Source of the DNA: Eopsaltria australis
Taxonomy: Eukaryota; Chordata; Aves; Passeriformes; Petroicidae
DNA length: 64,000 nucleotides
Direction of reading: 5' to 3'
NCBI GenBank assembly: GCA_034509425.1
Contig: JAVTVJ010000220.1
Location: 3,026,001-3,090,000, forward strand
In this document: positions 1 through 10,870 of the stretch, in pieces
Layout: each line of letters starts with the position of its first letter
Numbering within the stretch: position 1 is the stretch's first letter
The notes under the pieces: generated by a model
What the model was told of the DNA's origin: nothing
What the model saw: only the letters and a program-made list of their open reading frames with translations
The model's database searches: none
Translations under genes and position numbers: made by a program

Positions 1-339
1 TGCTGCAGTTGGTTTTGAGTGTTGTGGTGGCCATGATGCCCTGGAGCTGGGAGCCCCTTGCTGTGGGAGCTCAGGGCCAAGCTCTGCCCTGGGCGTGCTG
101 AGCACTCCCGGGCTGGGCTGTCTCACGCACAGCAAGGACACTCCAGCATCACAGTTATGATTCCCATTTTTATTTGTTTTTTTATCTGTAAGAGTGTGTT
201 TCCCCAAAGCACACCCCCAGCTCCTGTTAGCTTGGGCTTGCTTCTGATTCTGATCAAGTTGGTACTTATGGCTTTGATTGAAGCAGGCATGTGATCTGAT
301 TATCCATATGTCCACCGGGGCGCGTGTCACAGCTTGCCT
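1..339. other. non-coding, no feature seen
   Basis: Mixed-composition sequence (roughly half GC) with short open frames on both strands that show no domain, signal or codon pattern. I see no repeat family and no regulatory motif cluster here. Confidence 0.6.
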
Positions 340-480
340 AGCACATGGCAATGCTTATAATATCATTAACAATGTCTGAATAACAACTGTTAGTTAGAGT
401 CAGCCTTTATTATCGCATGGGGCTTCACTGGGTTTCCTTTGATTATTATTTTTTTCCATCTTGTTGTGAGTGCCTCCCAA
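340..480. promoter_or_regulatory. candidate conserved non-coding block (AT-rich)
   Basis: A sharp shift to AT-rich sequence with several TAAT, ATTA and AACAAT cores and no simple repeat, ending near a T-rich run. This is the texture of vertebrate enhancer-type non-coding elements. The call rests on composition and motif density only, because conservation cannot be measured from one sequence. Confidence 0.3.
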
Positions 481-2179
481 TCCTTCAGTAATGAAAGGCA
501 GTTGCCTGCAAAGGGATGCAGCTACACCTTTCAAAGATGCTCATGATGGTCTGGTGTGGGTGGGAGGGGAGATGTTTTGGGATGTTTTAAACAACTGCTC
601 TTGTCCAGGGCATGCCTGAGTTATGTGACCCAGGTCCTTGGCATCACCACTCCTTCCAGATCAGGGTAATGCAGAGCAAGGCCTGGTGACAAAAGGGGAC
701 TGGAAACTCCTCCCTGATTTAATTTAAATCTTTACCCCTTGCTGTTTTGCCAGAGAGAGGAACTCCTCTCTGCCTCTTTGCGAGATGCTCAAGTCCTGGC
801 TTGGGCTCTGTGCCCAGTGCCAGTGTCTCTGCTCCTGAGGGGATGATGGGGATGCTGCAGCCCATGGGGACATCACGTGCAGGATCAGAGCCAACACTGG
901 CAAACTCCTCCTGAGTCCAGTGGTCATAACCATTACTCTACATGGGGTTTTCCTTCACCTCTCTCCAAGCTTTAGCAAGTGCCTGAGCTCTCATTACCAT
1001 CCTCAGGTCAGGAAAGGACACTCCCAGCCCTGGGAATGTCCCAAGCACCAGGGGAAGGGGAGCAGGGTTTGCCCTGCATCAGTGACATGAGTTTTATGTC
1101 GCTTCCCTTTCAAGTGTGTGCTCTGTGATGTATTGACCCACTGTGTTTTTTCAGTTGTGTTGTGGTTTGGAGAAAAACAGCTCTGCTCCTGCGAGAGAGG
1201 CAGCTCTGAGCTGGGTCAGCCTGGGCAGGGGGAGCTCATAAAACTCTGCTGTGACCCACGATAGGTGAAGGGGAGGAAGAAACTCTCCATGGTGCAGCAG
1301 GATTGTGGAGCTGGTTCCCATCACTGCCAGCTTGAACAGGCCAAAGTCACAAAGCAGACCATGGCCTGGTTTAAAGCCCCTTCTCTCTCTCTGCAGCGCT
1401 TCCCAAGGGCTGGGTTTGCCCCCAGCCTGGGCTGAAGGAGAGGCAGGACAGAGGCTGCCATGAATATCCTCACTGAAACACTGCCTGCATTGCCCCTACA
1501 CTGGGAAACTCCTGAAAAGGCTATTTTCACGTGGTTGCTGTGATGGGAGGGGGTGCATCCTCATCCTCACACACGTTCCCTGCCCTGCAGTTGTCTGCTC
1601 AGAGATAGGAAACAGCTGCAAGACACCATCCATGGGTTTCTCTGTGCACTTTGTTGCCCCCTTTCCCTGTGAGAAGCCCTCTGAATTCCCTGCTCTCAGA
1701 AAACAGCCTCAACACCTGTATTCCTCCTCCAGCTGCCCTGGCACAGAGCATTTCCCTGGCCAAACTGGCCTTGCTGGGTTCAGATGGAGCCAGGACAGTG
1801 TGACACACTCTACCCACCACCACCCTGTCCAGGAGCAACCTTGGCTTCCCACCTCCACAGTTATCCCAGGATGGAGAGACTGACCCACCCACAACCCTGA
1901 GAAGGTTTCAAGTGCTTTTCACCCAAATTTTCTGCCCTTCTCCTCCCATTGTGCTGCCTTCTTGTAGACCAATCTTCCCAAACTCTCCTTGCAGCCACTT
2001 AATTTTGACATGAGCTTTAGAGAGAAAGGGCAGTAGTGGGAGAGAAGCTGGAAACATGAGGCCAGAGGGTCTGGAGAGCTGGTGCCACAGGCCCAGGCAC
2101 GGGGAACGTGAGCACACATTGATTTGTACGTGCGTGCCCTGGCTGCAGCCATCCAAGCCTCTCCAGCGAGCAGAGTGCG
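481..2179. other. non-coding, no feature seen
   Basis: About 1.7 kb of unremarkable GC-balanced DNA. Open frames of 60 to 99 codons overlap each other on both strands (for example near 1.6-1.9 kb), as expected by chance. No repeat family, splice-like exon or RNA gene was recognised. Confidence 0.6.
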
Positions 2180-2320
2180 CTGTGTACTTAACTAATGAAT
2201 TAAACAACTATAATTAATTCTATTTATAAGATGCCTCTAGGTGTATTTACAACAAGAACAATAAAAACAATAACGCATTACATGATGCCAAGCAGCATTA
2301 GTTAATGCAAACGAGAACAC
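2180..2320. promoter_or_regulatory. candidate conserved non-coding block (AT-rich)
   Basis: Compact AT-rich island inside GC-balanced DNA, dense in TTAACTAAT, TAATTAATT, ACAATAA and GTTAATGCAAA-type cores that suit homeodomain, SOX and POU factors. It has no microsatellite character. Composition-based inference only. Confidence 0.35.
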
Positions 2321-4470
2321 AGCTCAGCCAAGCCCCAGCCCTGGCTGCCCTGTGCCTCCAGCCTGGCTGAGCAGCACTGCCTGGGCCCCTTCTCAGTTTT
2401 GTTTTGCTCTGATTTCAAGCACTTATTGGCTTTTCAACAATGTCCTTTCTATTTTTTCTGTTTGAGAAGTCACTTAAATCTAATAATCTTCAGTTTAAAA
2501 TAGGTTTTCCCATCTCGTCACATCCAGGCTTCACTGTTCATCTCAGCAAAATTTTTCACCCATTTGCACCCAACCCCAACCAATGCCCAAAAAGCACCAG
2601 GAGAACCTAACAAAGTGGGGCTGGAGCTGCCAGAGGGCAGCAGGGTTGCAGCAAACCCTGCACCATCAGCAGCCCCTGGGCAGCACCCCAGTGCAGGGAC
2701 TTGCCCACAACAGGAGGCAGCCAGGGATGGGGATGCAGCAGGAGCACTGCGGGAGGAAGGCAGGGACAGCTGTCTCCTGGGAGAGACCTCACAGGCCATC
2801 AGGGCTTGCAGGAGGGGTTTCCTCACGTTCAGTTTCACCAGCACACTCTCCTTCTGGTGGGATTTGGGCTGCTGTTAGCTTGGCTTTGATCACTTGATGG
2901 CAAGGTCGGGGTGAAATATTTGAAATATTCCTCCTGGCCCTGCTCGCCGACTCTCCAGGCGAGAGCACGTGTCTGAACCTTCTGATGGCTGTTAGACTTG
3001 GTTAAACCAATACTCTTTTTATTATTTTTCTGGCAATAAACATATGGGCTGTAACTCTTTTTGTCAGCACTCCAAGAAGGATTTAACACCTTCCCCGTAG
3101 AGGACAGCCTACTGATTACCTGCTGCTCTGCTGGGATGGCTGCAGCCTGCCTTCCCTAACTCCAAACTCATTTACAAATCCAGCATGCCTGATTTCTGGG
3201 GGAGCTGCAGCACTTTCCTTAGAGCAGGCACACAGTGGTCTGTGCTCCAGGAGAAGATACACAGTCAGAGCCTGAGCTTGGAGGTTGCTCACTCCCCACT
3301 TTCTGTAGTGGCAGAAAGAGACTTGGGTGCAGCAGAGGGTTTGTCCCTTCCCAGGGGTCCCTGCAGGATCCTCTGTGGGTCATGCAAGGCATTGTGAGTG
3401 TGATCTGGGAGGGTTTGATTGTCAAAATCCACCTTCATGCAGTCTTGGGATGCCCCAGGCTACTCACATGGTGTTTTCCTGTCCTTCAGTTTCTGGGGCT
3501 GCCAGTCATTGATCTGTTGAATGATGGGAATGAGCCATTAATGATAAGAAACTCTAAAGATTTGTTGTTCTGCTTTCAGCTATTGGGTGTGATACCTGCC
3601 TGCAGTGGTGCTCCTGAGAGCAAATTTCTCCTCTGAGATGTGCACCATGGAGAGCTGAGCTCAGCTCTGCACTGGCTCTCTCTTATCCCCCGTGTTGTAT
3701 GGACTGAGCTGATGTCCAAGATATTTTGAGGGGCCAAGGCTGCAATATGCCAAGGCAAACCCACTGAACCCATCTCCATGTTCTGGCTCCCTCTGGTCAC
3801 CACCAGCAGCATGGGAAGTTCTTCCCTGAAAGCAGAGCATCCCTAAAGGCTGTGAGCTCCCCACCACCCTCCTCTGCAACCCCTCTGCAAGGGGAGGCTG
3901 TGCAGAAATCCCATCCCTGCTTTCTTTGGCAGGGATTTCCTTGAGCCTTTCAGTTTTGATAGCTCCTCCTGGCACATGGCCAGCCAGTTCCATGCTCCTT
4001 CTTGCTCATCAATCTTTTCACCAAAACATGGTGATATACACTGTGATATACACTGAGAAGCATCCCCACAGGCTCCCAAGACAGCAGACAAATTACCAGA
4101 TTATTTGTGAATTTTAGCCACCCGATGGGAATTCAATGCTTCAACTGTAAACGTGAAATCAGCTACTTCCTACAACTTCAAAACAGGGAGCTGTTAACAA
4201 GTCAGGTAAATTAAACAGCAGACTCTCTGCACTAACAGGCAGAGCTGTCAGGAGAAGACAGATGCCTGCAATCAGCATGGAGCTCAGCCTGGCTCCCCAC
4301 CCCTGGCTTGGGGAAGAAAGCACTGACTGATTCTGGAGCAGCTGCCTGGGAAGTTCCTCCAGGAGCAGATCCCCCCCTGCCTTTGCTGCCCTTCCCTGGG
4401 ATGCTCTTGCCCAAACCCAGACTGGGCAGTGGTACCAACCCCTGGTGGGAACCTCACTCCAGCATCCCGT
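2321..4470. other. non-coding, no feature seen
   Basis: GC-balanced sequence with overlapping short open frames on both strands and no family resemblance. The only structure noticed is a short tandem duplication near 4.03 kb, listed separately. Confidence 0.6.
4031..4054. repeat. 12 bp tandem duplication
   Basis: Two perfect adjacent copies of GTGATATACACT. Probably a simple replication-slippage duplication, with no sign of function. Confidence 0.9.
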
Positions 4471-4523
4471 CCTGATGGATGCTGGGTGTAGAGACAGCTC
4501 TGAGGGCATCCCAGGATGTCCCC
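4471..4523. repeat. unidentified dispersed repeat, copy 1
   Basis: This stretch of about 52 bp, beginning CCTGATGGATGCTGGGTGTA, recurs in the same orientation at 8,911-8,962. The copies differ by about two substitutions and one single-base indel over roughly 50 bp. The flanks do not match, so this is not a larger duplication. I do not recognise the family. It could be a fragment of a moderately repeated avian element or of a retrotransposon. Confidence 0.75.
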
Positions 4524-5546
4524 AAACTCCGTTTTGGTGTTGGACCCTGAAAACCCTTCGAAACCAAGCATGCAAGAGCTGCAGGAGGAAAACCCCCAGA
4601 AACTGTGCTGTGAGCACAAAACAGCTTTAAAACCTCTCCTTGCCAGAGATCAGATAGAGGAGGAACAGTGCTCAGTCAGGGATCAAGCTGAAGGCATCAC
4701 TCAGGCTTTTTCCCTGCAAAAAGCCATCAAAACCAGGGTTACAGGGGCTCATCCTCTCCTGCTGCACAGGGGTCTGCTAAGCCAGAGAGTAACTGAGTGC
4801 TCCCATGCAAAGAAACTCTTGACAAGGGGAGAATGTAGCTACACTCGAATTTGTTAGGTAAATTTATTGTGGATAATTTAAATACACTACAGAACCCAGT
4901 GTGCCGTATGCAGCCTTTGATGGGGCTCCACAGTGCTGTAATCAACTAGTGCTGACAATAGGAAATGCAGATTTATTAATTTTCATTTATACATTGGCTT
5001 AAATACCTTAGAGTTAAATAAGCAGATTTTTTTCCTAATTCCCCCTTCTTACTGCACGGCAGATCAGGTTAAATTTCTTAAGAATTGTCATTGGCATGGA
5101 TCAATTTATACAGCACTCTTCTGAAATGTGAAAAGTACTCACAAAAAATAGTGTTTTGGGGGGTGAAACTAAAAGGCATCAGGGTGTGAGATTCCTTTTT
5201 TCCTGGTCTTTCCTCTTGGAACAAAGTTGGTAAAGAGAAGCATACGCCATCCTTGCACCTCCCTTGAAAGGCTCCTTGACGGGTTGTTTAAAATATTTAT
5301 GTGGGTACAGAAGGAATTACTCTGAGCTTTGTGTCTGCAAACAATTCCCAGCAGTATACTGCAGGAGGCTTTCAAGGTTTGGGCCTTTTTTAAAGTAGTT
5401 AGGAACCCTTTGCATAAATGTCATCTGATTTTATTGTTTTGACACTTCTGCGATGATAAATATTGTTACTGAAAGTCAGCAAAACAGATGGATGGCTGCC
5501 TTGGTGGATTTTGTGAAATCTCATGCTAATTAAGGGACTGTCAGGC
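4524..5546. other. non-coding, AT-rich toward 4.85-5.15 kb
   Basis: No gene seen. From about 4,850 to 5,150 the sequence turns AT-rich with TTTATT and TTAATT cores, which could be a weak regulatory block or relaxed intergenic DNA. A CTTTGCATAAAT octamer-like site lies near 5,409 but is not significant alone. Confidence 0.5.
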
Positions 5547-5582
5547 AAAAAAAAAAAAAAAAAGAAAAAAAATGAAAAAAAA
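5547..5582. repeat. A-rich tract
   Basis: Interrupted poly-A run of about 36 bp, broken only by single G and TG interruptions. No retrotransposed body or target-site duplication is visible next to it, so it is treated as a simple repeat rather than a retrocopy tail. Confidence 0.95.
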
Positions 5583-7299
5583 TTGAGATTGAGATGCTGC
5601 GTTTGCTTGTCTGACTTGACACACAGGAAAAAGTGCTGCTGGGGAGGTGCTGCTGGGGCTTGAGGAGTGTGTGCCTTGATGGGCTCTCACCTCCTTGCCC
5701 TCTTGCTCTCTACCCAGAAACCTCACACAGTTTTACAGTAATGTTGTCTTTCTCTGAGCCTTAAAAGGAGTGGATGATCTCAAAATGTGTTGGGAACTCA
5801 GTGATGAAGCAGGAGGATGGTAAAACACTCCTTGTGCATCTTCCTTGGCCGTGCCCATCAGAGTGCACACCTACAGTGTCAGGACTTTTGCAGACTTGGG
5901 TATGAAAAAGCAGCCAGGGATCCCTCTGGTCTGAGAGAACAGGCACAGGAGAGGTCCCAGCACTGGGTGGGGGGGGAAGGAAGCTGCACCTGGTTGTCTT
6001 TAACTGAAACAGCCACAACATCAGTAAAAAGTTACAGGCTGGCACAAAATTGATTGGTTCTAGGAGGTAAAGATTGAAAAACACCGGTGGACTCAAAGGG
6101 CCGGTGGGAATGAGGAGGACCTGCCCAGGGATTTGTTTACACTTTCAGGTTCCCACCATTAAGCAGAAGAGCTGACAGGGTTGTTTTCCTTCCAGCAGCT
6201 TGAACTCATCTGTTTGTGTTCATCTCTATTTGCAAACAGCAGCCCAGGGCCAGCTTTGCTTTCACTTTATCCTCGGCGGCAGAGAGCTGCAGAAACTGGA
6301 GCTGCAGCCCATCCACAGCATGAGGGATGGGAAACAGCTGAGCAGGGAGAGCCCTGATTCCCTGAGGAGTCCAGGTTAAACAAGCCTAGTGTGGGACCCA
6401 CAGGCATTCACAAGCCTCCCTGCCAGCTTGGGAAAAGGCTTGAAACACGGCCAAAAATCACTGTGGGCTCCACATTTTGCCAGCCTTCTTCATGTGAAGG
6501 GGTAAAAGGATCCTGATGACATCCTTGAGGATCCTGATTATCCTTGGTAATCCTTGATGATCTCCTGAACATTATTCTTTTTTCCCTGAGACACCTAAGC
6601 TGTGCAGTGTGGGACAGCAGGGTGCAATGGACCGGTTGCTGCTCTGGGATCAAGGAGTAGTGGAGTTAACAGCACCAGGTCTGTCACTGCTCCTTGACTG
6701 TGTTAGAGATAGTTCATCAAGGATATTAATGATCTTTTTCATCATTGCAGCCTTCAGTTGGTTTCTCCCACAGCAACTTTATACACATCACCAGGGCAAG
6801 CAGTGCTGACAATAAAAATGCAACCTTCCCCGAAGGGAAGGGACCGTTCATCACCAGTGCCACTGATGTTCCAGGGACATCCATGGGTGGCTGCAAGCAG
6901 CTCATGGTTCATCTCTCTCATTCCTCCCAAAATATTGCTGAGGAGGTTTTAAAGAGAGCAATCACAGGCCTGGATTTGTCTCAGTACTCTCAAAGCGTGG
7001 AGAGCTTTGGTGGGAGCCTCAATCCTCTGGGTGTTTTTTTCAACCAGGGCAGTGAGTGGAGAGTTCAGGGAACAATTTCTCCAATCCAGGAGGGAATTGC
7101 TTTCCAGGATGTCCCTGCACAGGCACCAGCCTGCTGTCCCATGGGGAACAAACCCCACCATGCTCCCCACAGTGGCAGAGTGGTGCTTCACTCCCCTACT
7201 CCAGCTTCTTTCCCTGCAGCAGCATCTCTCCTTCCCACATCCACAAATGCCAGCTCTTCCTCTGCTTCTGTGGGGTTGTCCCAAACACCCCCTACTTTA
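5583..7299. other. non-coding; short imperfect ATCCTTGATGAT-like repeats at 6.51-6.57 kb
   Basis: No gene recognised. Around 6,509-6,566 the words GATCCTGAT, ATCCTTGAGG, ATCCTTGG and ATCCTTGATGAT recur loosely, a degenerate tandem array. A 191-codon frame that starts inside this interval at 6,745 is serine- and proline-rich, lacks any domain and is judged a chance frame. Confidence 0.55.
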
Positions 7300-7344
7300 C
7301 TTCCTCAAGATATCCTCTAGATATCTATCTTCCTCAAGATATCC
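7300..7344. repeat. 16 bp direct repeat, period 29
   Basis: The 16-mer CTTCCTCAAGATATCC is present at 7,300-7,315 and again at 7,329-7,344, separated by 13 bp that themselves contain an AGATATCT palindrome. This is a small local duplication. Confidence 0.85.
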
Positions 7345-7634
7345 AACTCTAAAAAGACCTTCCCACCAACATCCAGGCTTCCTGCTCCTGTACATGGTTA
7401 GAATCCTATCACTGTTTGCTCAGCAGCATCACCCAAATGCCCCCAAAATGTGCACCAAGAAAAGAAAGCCCAACCATTGCCCCTTCATTTGTCTGTAAGC
7501 ATCTTCCAGCCCTCCCAATCTCCAAAGTACTTGGCTTTGTAAGCTTGGCCAGATCTTCCTTGGCTTTCATACTGATCCTGTTGTTGCATTTTAGGCTTCC
7601 TTTTAATTTAAAAAATCTCATTGATATTTTGCAT

Positions 7635-7664
7635 CTTTTTTTTTTCTTTTTTTTTTTTTTTTTT
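7635..7664. repeat. poly-T tract
   Basis: About 30 bp of T with a single C interruption. Simple repeat. Confidence 0.95.
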
Positions 7665-8551
7665 ATTTCCCAGAGTGCTAATATTCCTTTCAATGGGCCT
7701 TGATTAATGGCTGAAAGCTCAGGAATATTCTTGGTATTCACTTAGCCAGAGCAATTACACTGCAAAAAGCAGCATGAGGACCCTGGCTTGACATGCAAAT
7801 AGCTGTGTTACACAATTAGTTGATGCACAATTAATTGGAATAATGACAAATATAGTCAAATAAGGCTGGATTTAGGCTGTGTAAATCTGAGGCATACCTT
7901 AGGGTTATACAATTAAGAGACATAAGGAGACAACAGCAGAATCCTTCAAGGACAAAAAGCCTATTCCTGAGAAAAATACTTTTCTCTTTAGATCCAGCCT
8001 GGGAAAAACTGACAAAACAACAGGCCTAGTGACCTGAATGTGACAAAGACTAGACAGGCACATGTGTGGGCTTGCACTGAGAATTTCCAGCACCAGTCAG
8101 GGCATCCACCCTGCTCCCATCCAGCAGCACCCAGGACCCTGCACAGGGCTCCTCCACCGCAGTCTCAAAGGCTTGGAAAAGGCCAATCACCCCCAAACCT
8201 GCCTAAGCCTCATAGGACACCTTTACTTCTGCTTCTCACCCTTTTATATAACCCAAGAGCCACCAAACTTTCTTGGAAGAAGAAGGAAAAAAAAATCCCA
8301 CTAACATCTTGCACAGCATCGCCACAATGGCCTCCACTACGACCCACTAAAAAGGAGGATAAACTTTGAATGTTCATCTGTCAATTTTATTTCCCTCCCA
8401 TCTGTTTCTCCCTGGTTTGCAAGCCCAGAAATGGAAAGAGAAGGTGGGATGCAGACACTTTTTTTTTCCTGCAGCTGCTTCAGAGCTTGTCTTCCTGCCA
8501 TCCAGGCCGACAGTGGTGTGTGATGCACACAATGACCAAACCTGCACAGCC

Positions 8552-8561
8552 CCATGGTAAC
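8552..8561 (+). promoter_or_regulatory. RFX half-site (X-box-like)
   Basis: CCATGGTAAC matches the right half of the RFX X-box consensus GTTGCCATGGYAAC. The identical 10-mer recurs at 23,263-23,272. A single half-site is weak evidence. It is listed because related sites recur in several candidate regulatory blocks of this window. Confidence 0.35.
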
Positions 8562-8910
8562 ACAATAATTACCCAGCAGGCAGGGAGCACTGGGGGCTTC
8601 CTGCAGCCACAGAAACAGGACACGCTCGTCACTGGAATGTGCAGAGGACCAGCACGCCTCAGGGTCCTTGCAACGTTCATTTTATTTTATTACTACTTTA
8701 TTTTCCTGTCCTTTAGGAAACTGTGACATTAACCCCCAGATCTTAGATATTGAGCCTAGCCAGTGTTCAAAGTTTAATTACTCTTGCTGTTAATTAGGAT
8801 GCTTGCAGAGAGCTCTTGCCATCCAGGCCTGGTAAGCTTGGATTCCCTGCATGGTTTTAATGGTGAGATGTGTTTTGGGGGTAGTTTTATGTCCTCTGAT
8901 CATAGAATCC

Positions 8911-8962
8911 CCTGATGGATGCTGGGTGTAGAGACAGGTCTGAGGGCATCCAGGATGACCCC
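8911..8962. repeat. unidentified dispersed repeat, copy 2
   Basis: Second copy of the element at 4,471-4,523, same orientation, exactly 4,440 bp downstream at the aligned start. It is preceded by CATAGAATCC, which loosely recalls CR1 3-prime-end hexamers, but copy 1 lacks that flank, so no family is assigned. Confidence 0.75.
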
Positions 8963-10480
8963 AAGCAAGGGCCTTCAAATGTGCAAGTGAGACAAGATAT
9001 CCTGGAGGTGTCCTGATCCAGCCTGCTCTTGTTTCCCTATTCCCTGTGCCTTCGTCTATGGGTGTGAATCACCACTTCAATTTTCTTCCTGGTCTCTTTT
9101 ATTCCTACTGTTCTTCCCAAACACTTCTGTTCTCTGAATTTGAGTTGTCAGTAGATGGGCCTGCAGAATGGTCCCCAACATAGCTGAAGACAATTCATTT
9201 AAGAACTGACTTGATTTACAGAGAACTTTCCTGCATGTTTCACCAGCTTGTGATATTCTGTATATTGTCAAGGCTTTAGCTATCCACTTCTTCTCCTGTC
9301 TTGATCAGTAGCCTTACTCCATTGGCTGAAGAGGGAATTAATCAAACCCTATAAAACATTCTCCATGCTCAGTCTCTTACTGGGGTTCTATTGAGAAACA
9401 AATGATGCTTTAGGACTTAAATCAATGTTCCTTGAGCCAATACCCTTCACGTGCTTTCAGTGAGGTTTGGATCAGCTCTTTAGCCTACACATTATTACAG
9501 TAAGTGTTCTTTATCTAGAGAAGATATTTAGCCTTGAAAAACGATCAGGAACATTTTAAGCAGCCGAAGACAAATTCTGCTTGATCACACATACAATAAT
9601 GATTGATGGTAATGGAAAAAAACAAATGCTATAATGATGATTTACTCGCCTGTCAGAAAAAATTAGTCATCCTAGAATTATGCCAGGCTGGTGTGTATGT
9701 GGGGATATGTGCACAAACACACGTGTGTGGGTACACAGGCCATGCTGCGTCTGTGACAGCAGCACGTGCACGTGCTCTAGGGCTGGGCAGCACAGTGACA
9801 AAGAGTCTCTTGCACAGTGGAAAATACAATTCACAGGGGTGGCAGCAGTGCTTTGCTGAGGGATGATGACAGGAAGCATCTAATTACCAACGTGTGCCAC
9901 ATGAATTATCACTGGTATGTAGGAAAACATACAAAACACGTGTGCTGAGGCCTCGTTCCACACTGCAAGTCAAGCCAGTCTGGTTTTAAGCATGGACAGT
10001 TTGAACATATTTCATCCCAGGGATTTTTGGTGGTATGGAATGGAGGTGATTTTGCAGGGCCCCAGAGTCATGTGCACACTGTCACGTATTTGAAATAGAT
10101 GTGCCATGTCTTTTATCCGGTATTTATTTTTGCCAGCTGGGCTGTGGGGGTTGCTGCTATCAAACATTTGGGTTCCTTGCTGCTGATCAGGGAGGAGGGC
10201 TCTTTGTGGGGTTTTATTTGTTGGAGGTTTTTCCCTCCCCTAGCCCAATTTCAGGTAGTTTCATGTCATTAATACTGGTCAAGAACCTCCCCTCACACCT
10301 GAAACCAACACTAGGGTGCAAGAGTGGACGAGACCATCCCAAAATCTGTGTTTCTTTACATAAATCAAATTCTTTTACAATCCTTCAGCATAACACATTA
10401 AAATATGCCTGTCTTGCCTGCTCTCTCCCGGCAGCTCTCCTGGATTGCCTGCGAGAGGAGTGGAGACCCCTGGGAATTGT
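8963..10480. other. non-coding; AT-leaning at 9.4-9.65 kb
   Basis: No gene seen. A GT- and CA-rich patch near 9,690-9,735 (GTGTGTATG, ACACACGTGTGTG) is a degenerate dinucleotide repeat. Other open frames up to 127 codons show no similarity I can recognise. Confidence 0.55.
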
Positions 10481-10870
10481 TTAGCAGCGATTCACTGGGT
10501 CAGTGTATTAGAACAGACTCAAGTCTATCAGCCAGATGGTGACTTCAGAAAAAAATTGACACACCATTTCAAACTGATTTCATGCAAACCCTCCTGAGGG
10601 GAGCCAGTGGGAATCCAGCAATCAGATCTGTTGTGAATAAATATTACAAAATTGTCAATTACAAAAGGGATGTTTAAAATGTTTGGCTGATTTAGAATCT
10701 GTTCATTCCTTGCCTTATACTATGTTGATGGATCTTTCAATATCACTGACTGATTGCTTCCCTTGGCCAGGGAAATCTCAGATTTAAATTTTTTTTATTG
10801 GAAGAAGTTACTGTGCTGCCTTTCCAGGCTTTTATGGTAAGCAGGCATCTGAGATAAAAGCTAAGCCAGG
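10481..10870. promoter_or_regulatory. candidate non-coding regulatory block (AT-rich)
   Basis: About 390 bp with repeated AAATTG, CAATTAC, GATTTAAAT and TGACTGATTG cores and no simple repeats, bounded by GC-balanced DNA. Possibly a conserved element. Composition evidence only. Confidence 0.28.

Larger units (their letters stand above)
7345..8910. other. non-coding, no gene seen
   Basis: Contains the T-tract at 7.64 kb and a mildly AT-rich stretch at 7.74-7.9 kb with ATGCAAAT and TAATTGGAATAATG-type words. Nothing further recognisable. Open frames are short and overlap on both strands. Confidence 0.55.

Noticed and set aside
5547..5582. poly-A tract as a retrocopy tail
   Set aside because: No retrotransposed gene body or target duplication is adjacent. 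The same applies to the tracts at 16.59, 31.81, 38.63 and 62.55 kb.
6745..7320. 191-codon serine/proline-rich open frame
   Set aside because: Low-complexity composition, no signal or domain, and it runs into a local duplicated segment. Best explained by chance.
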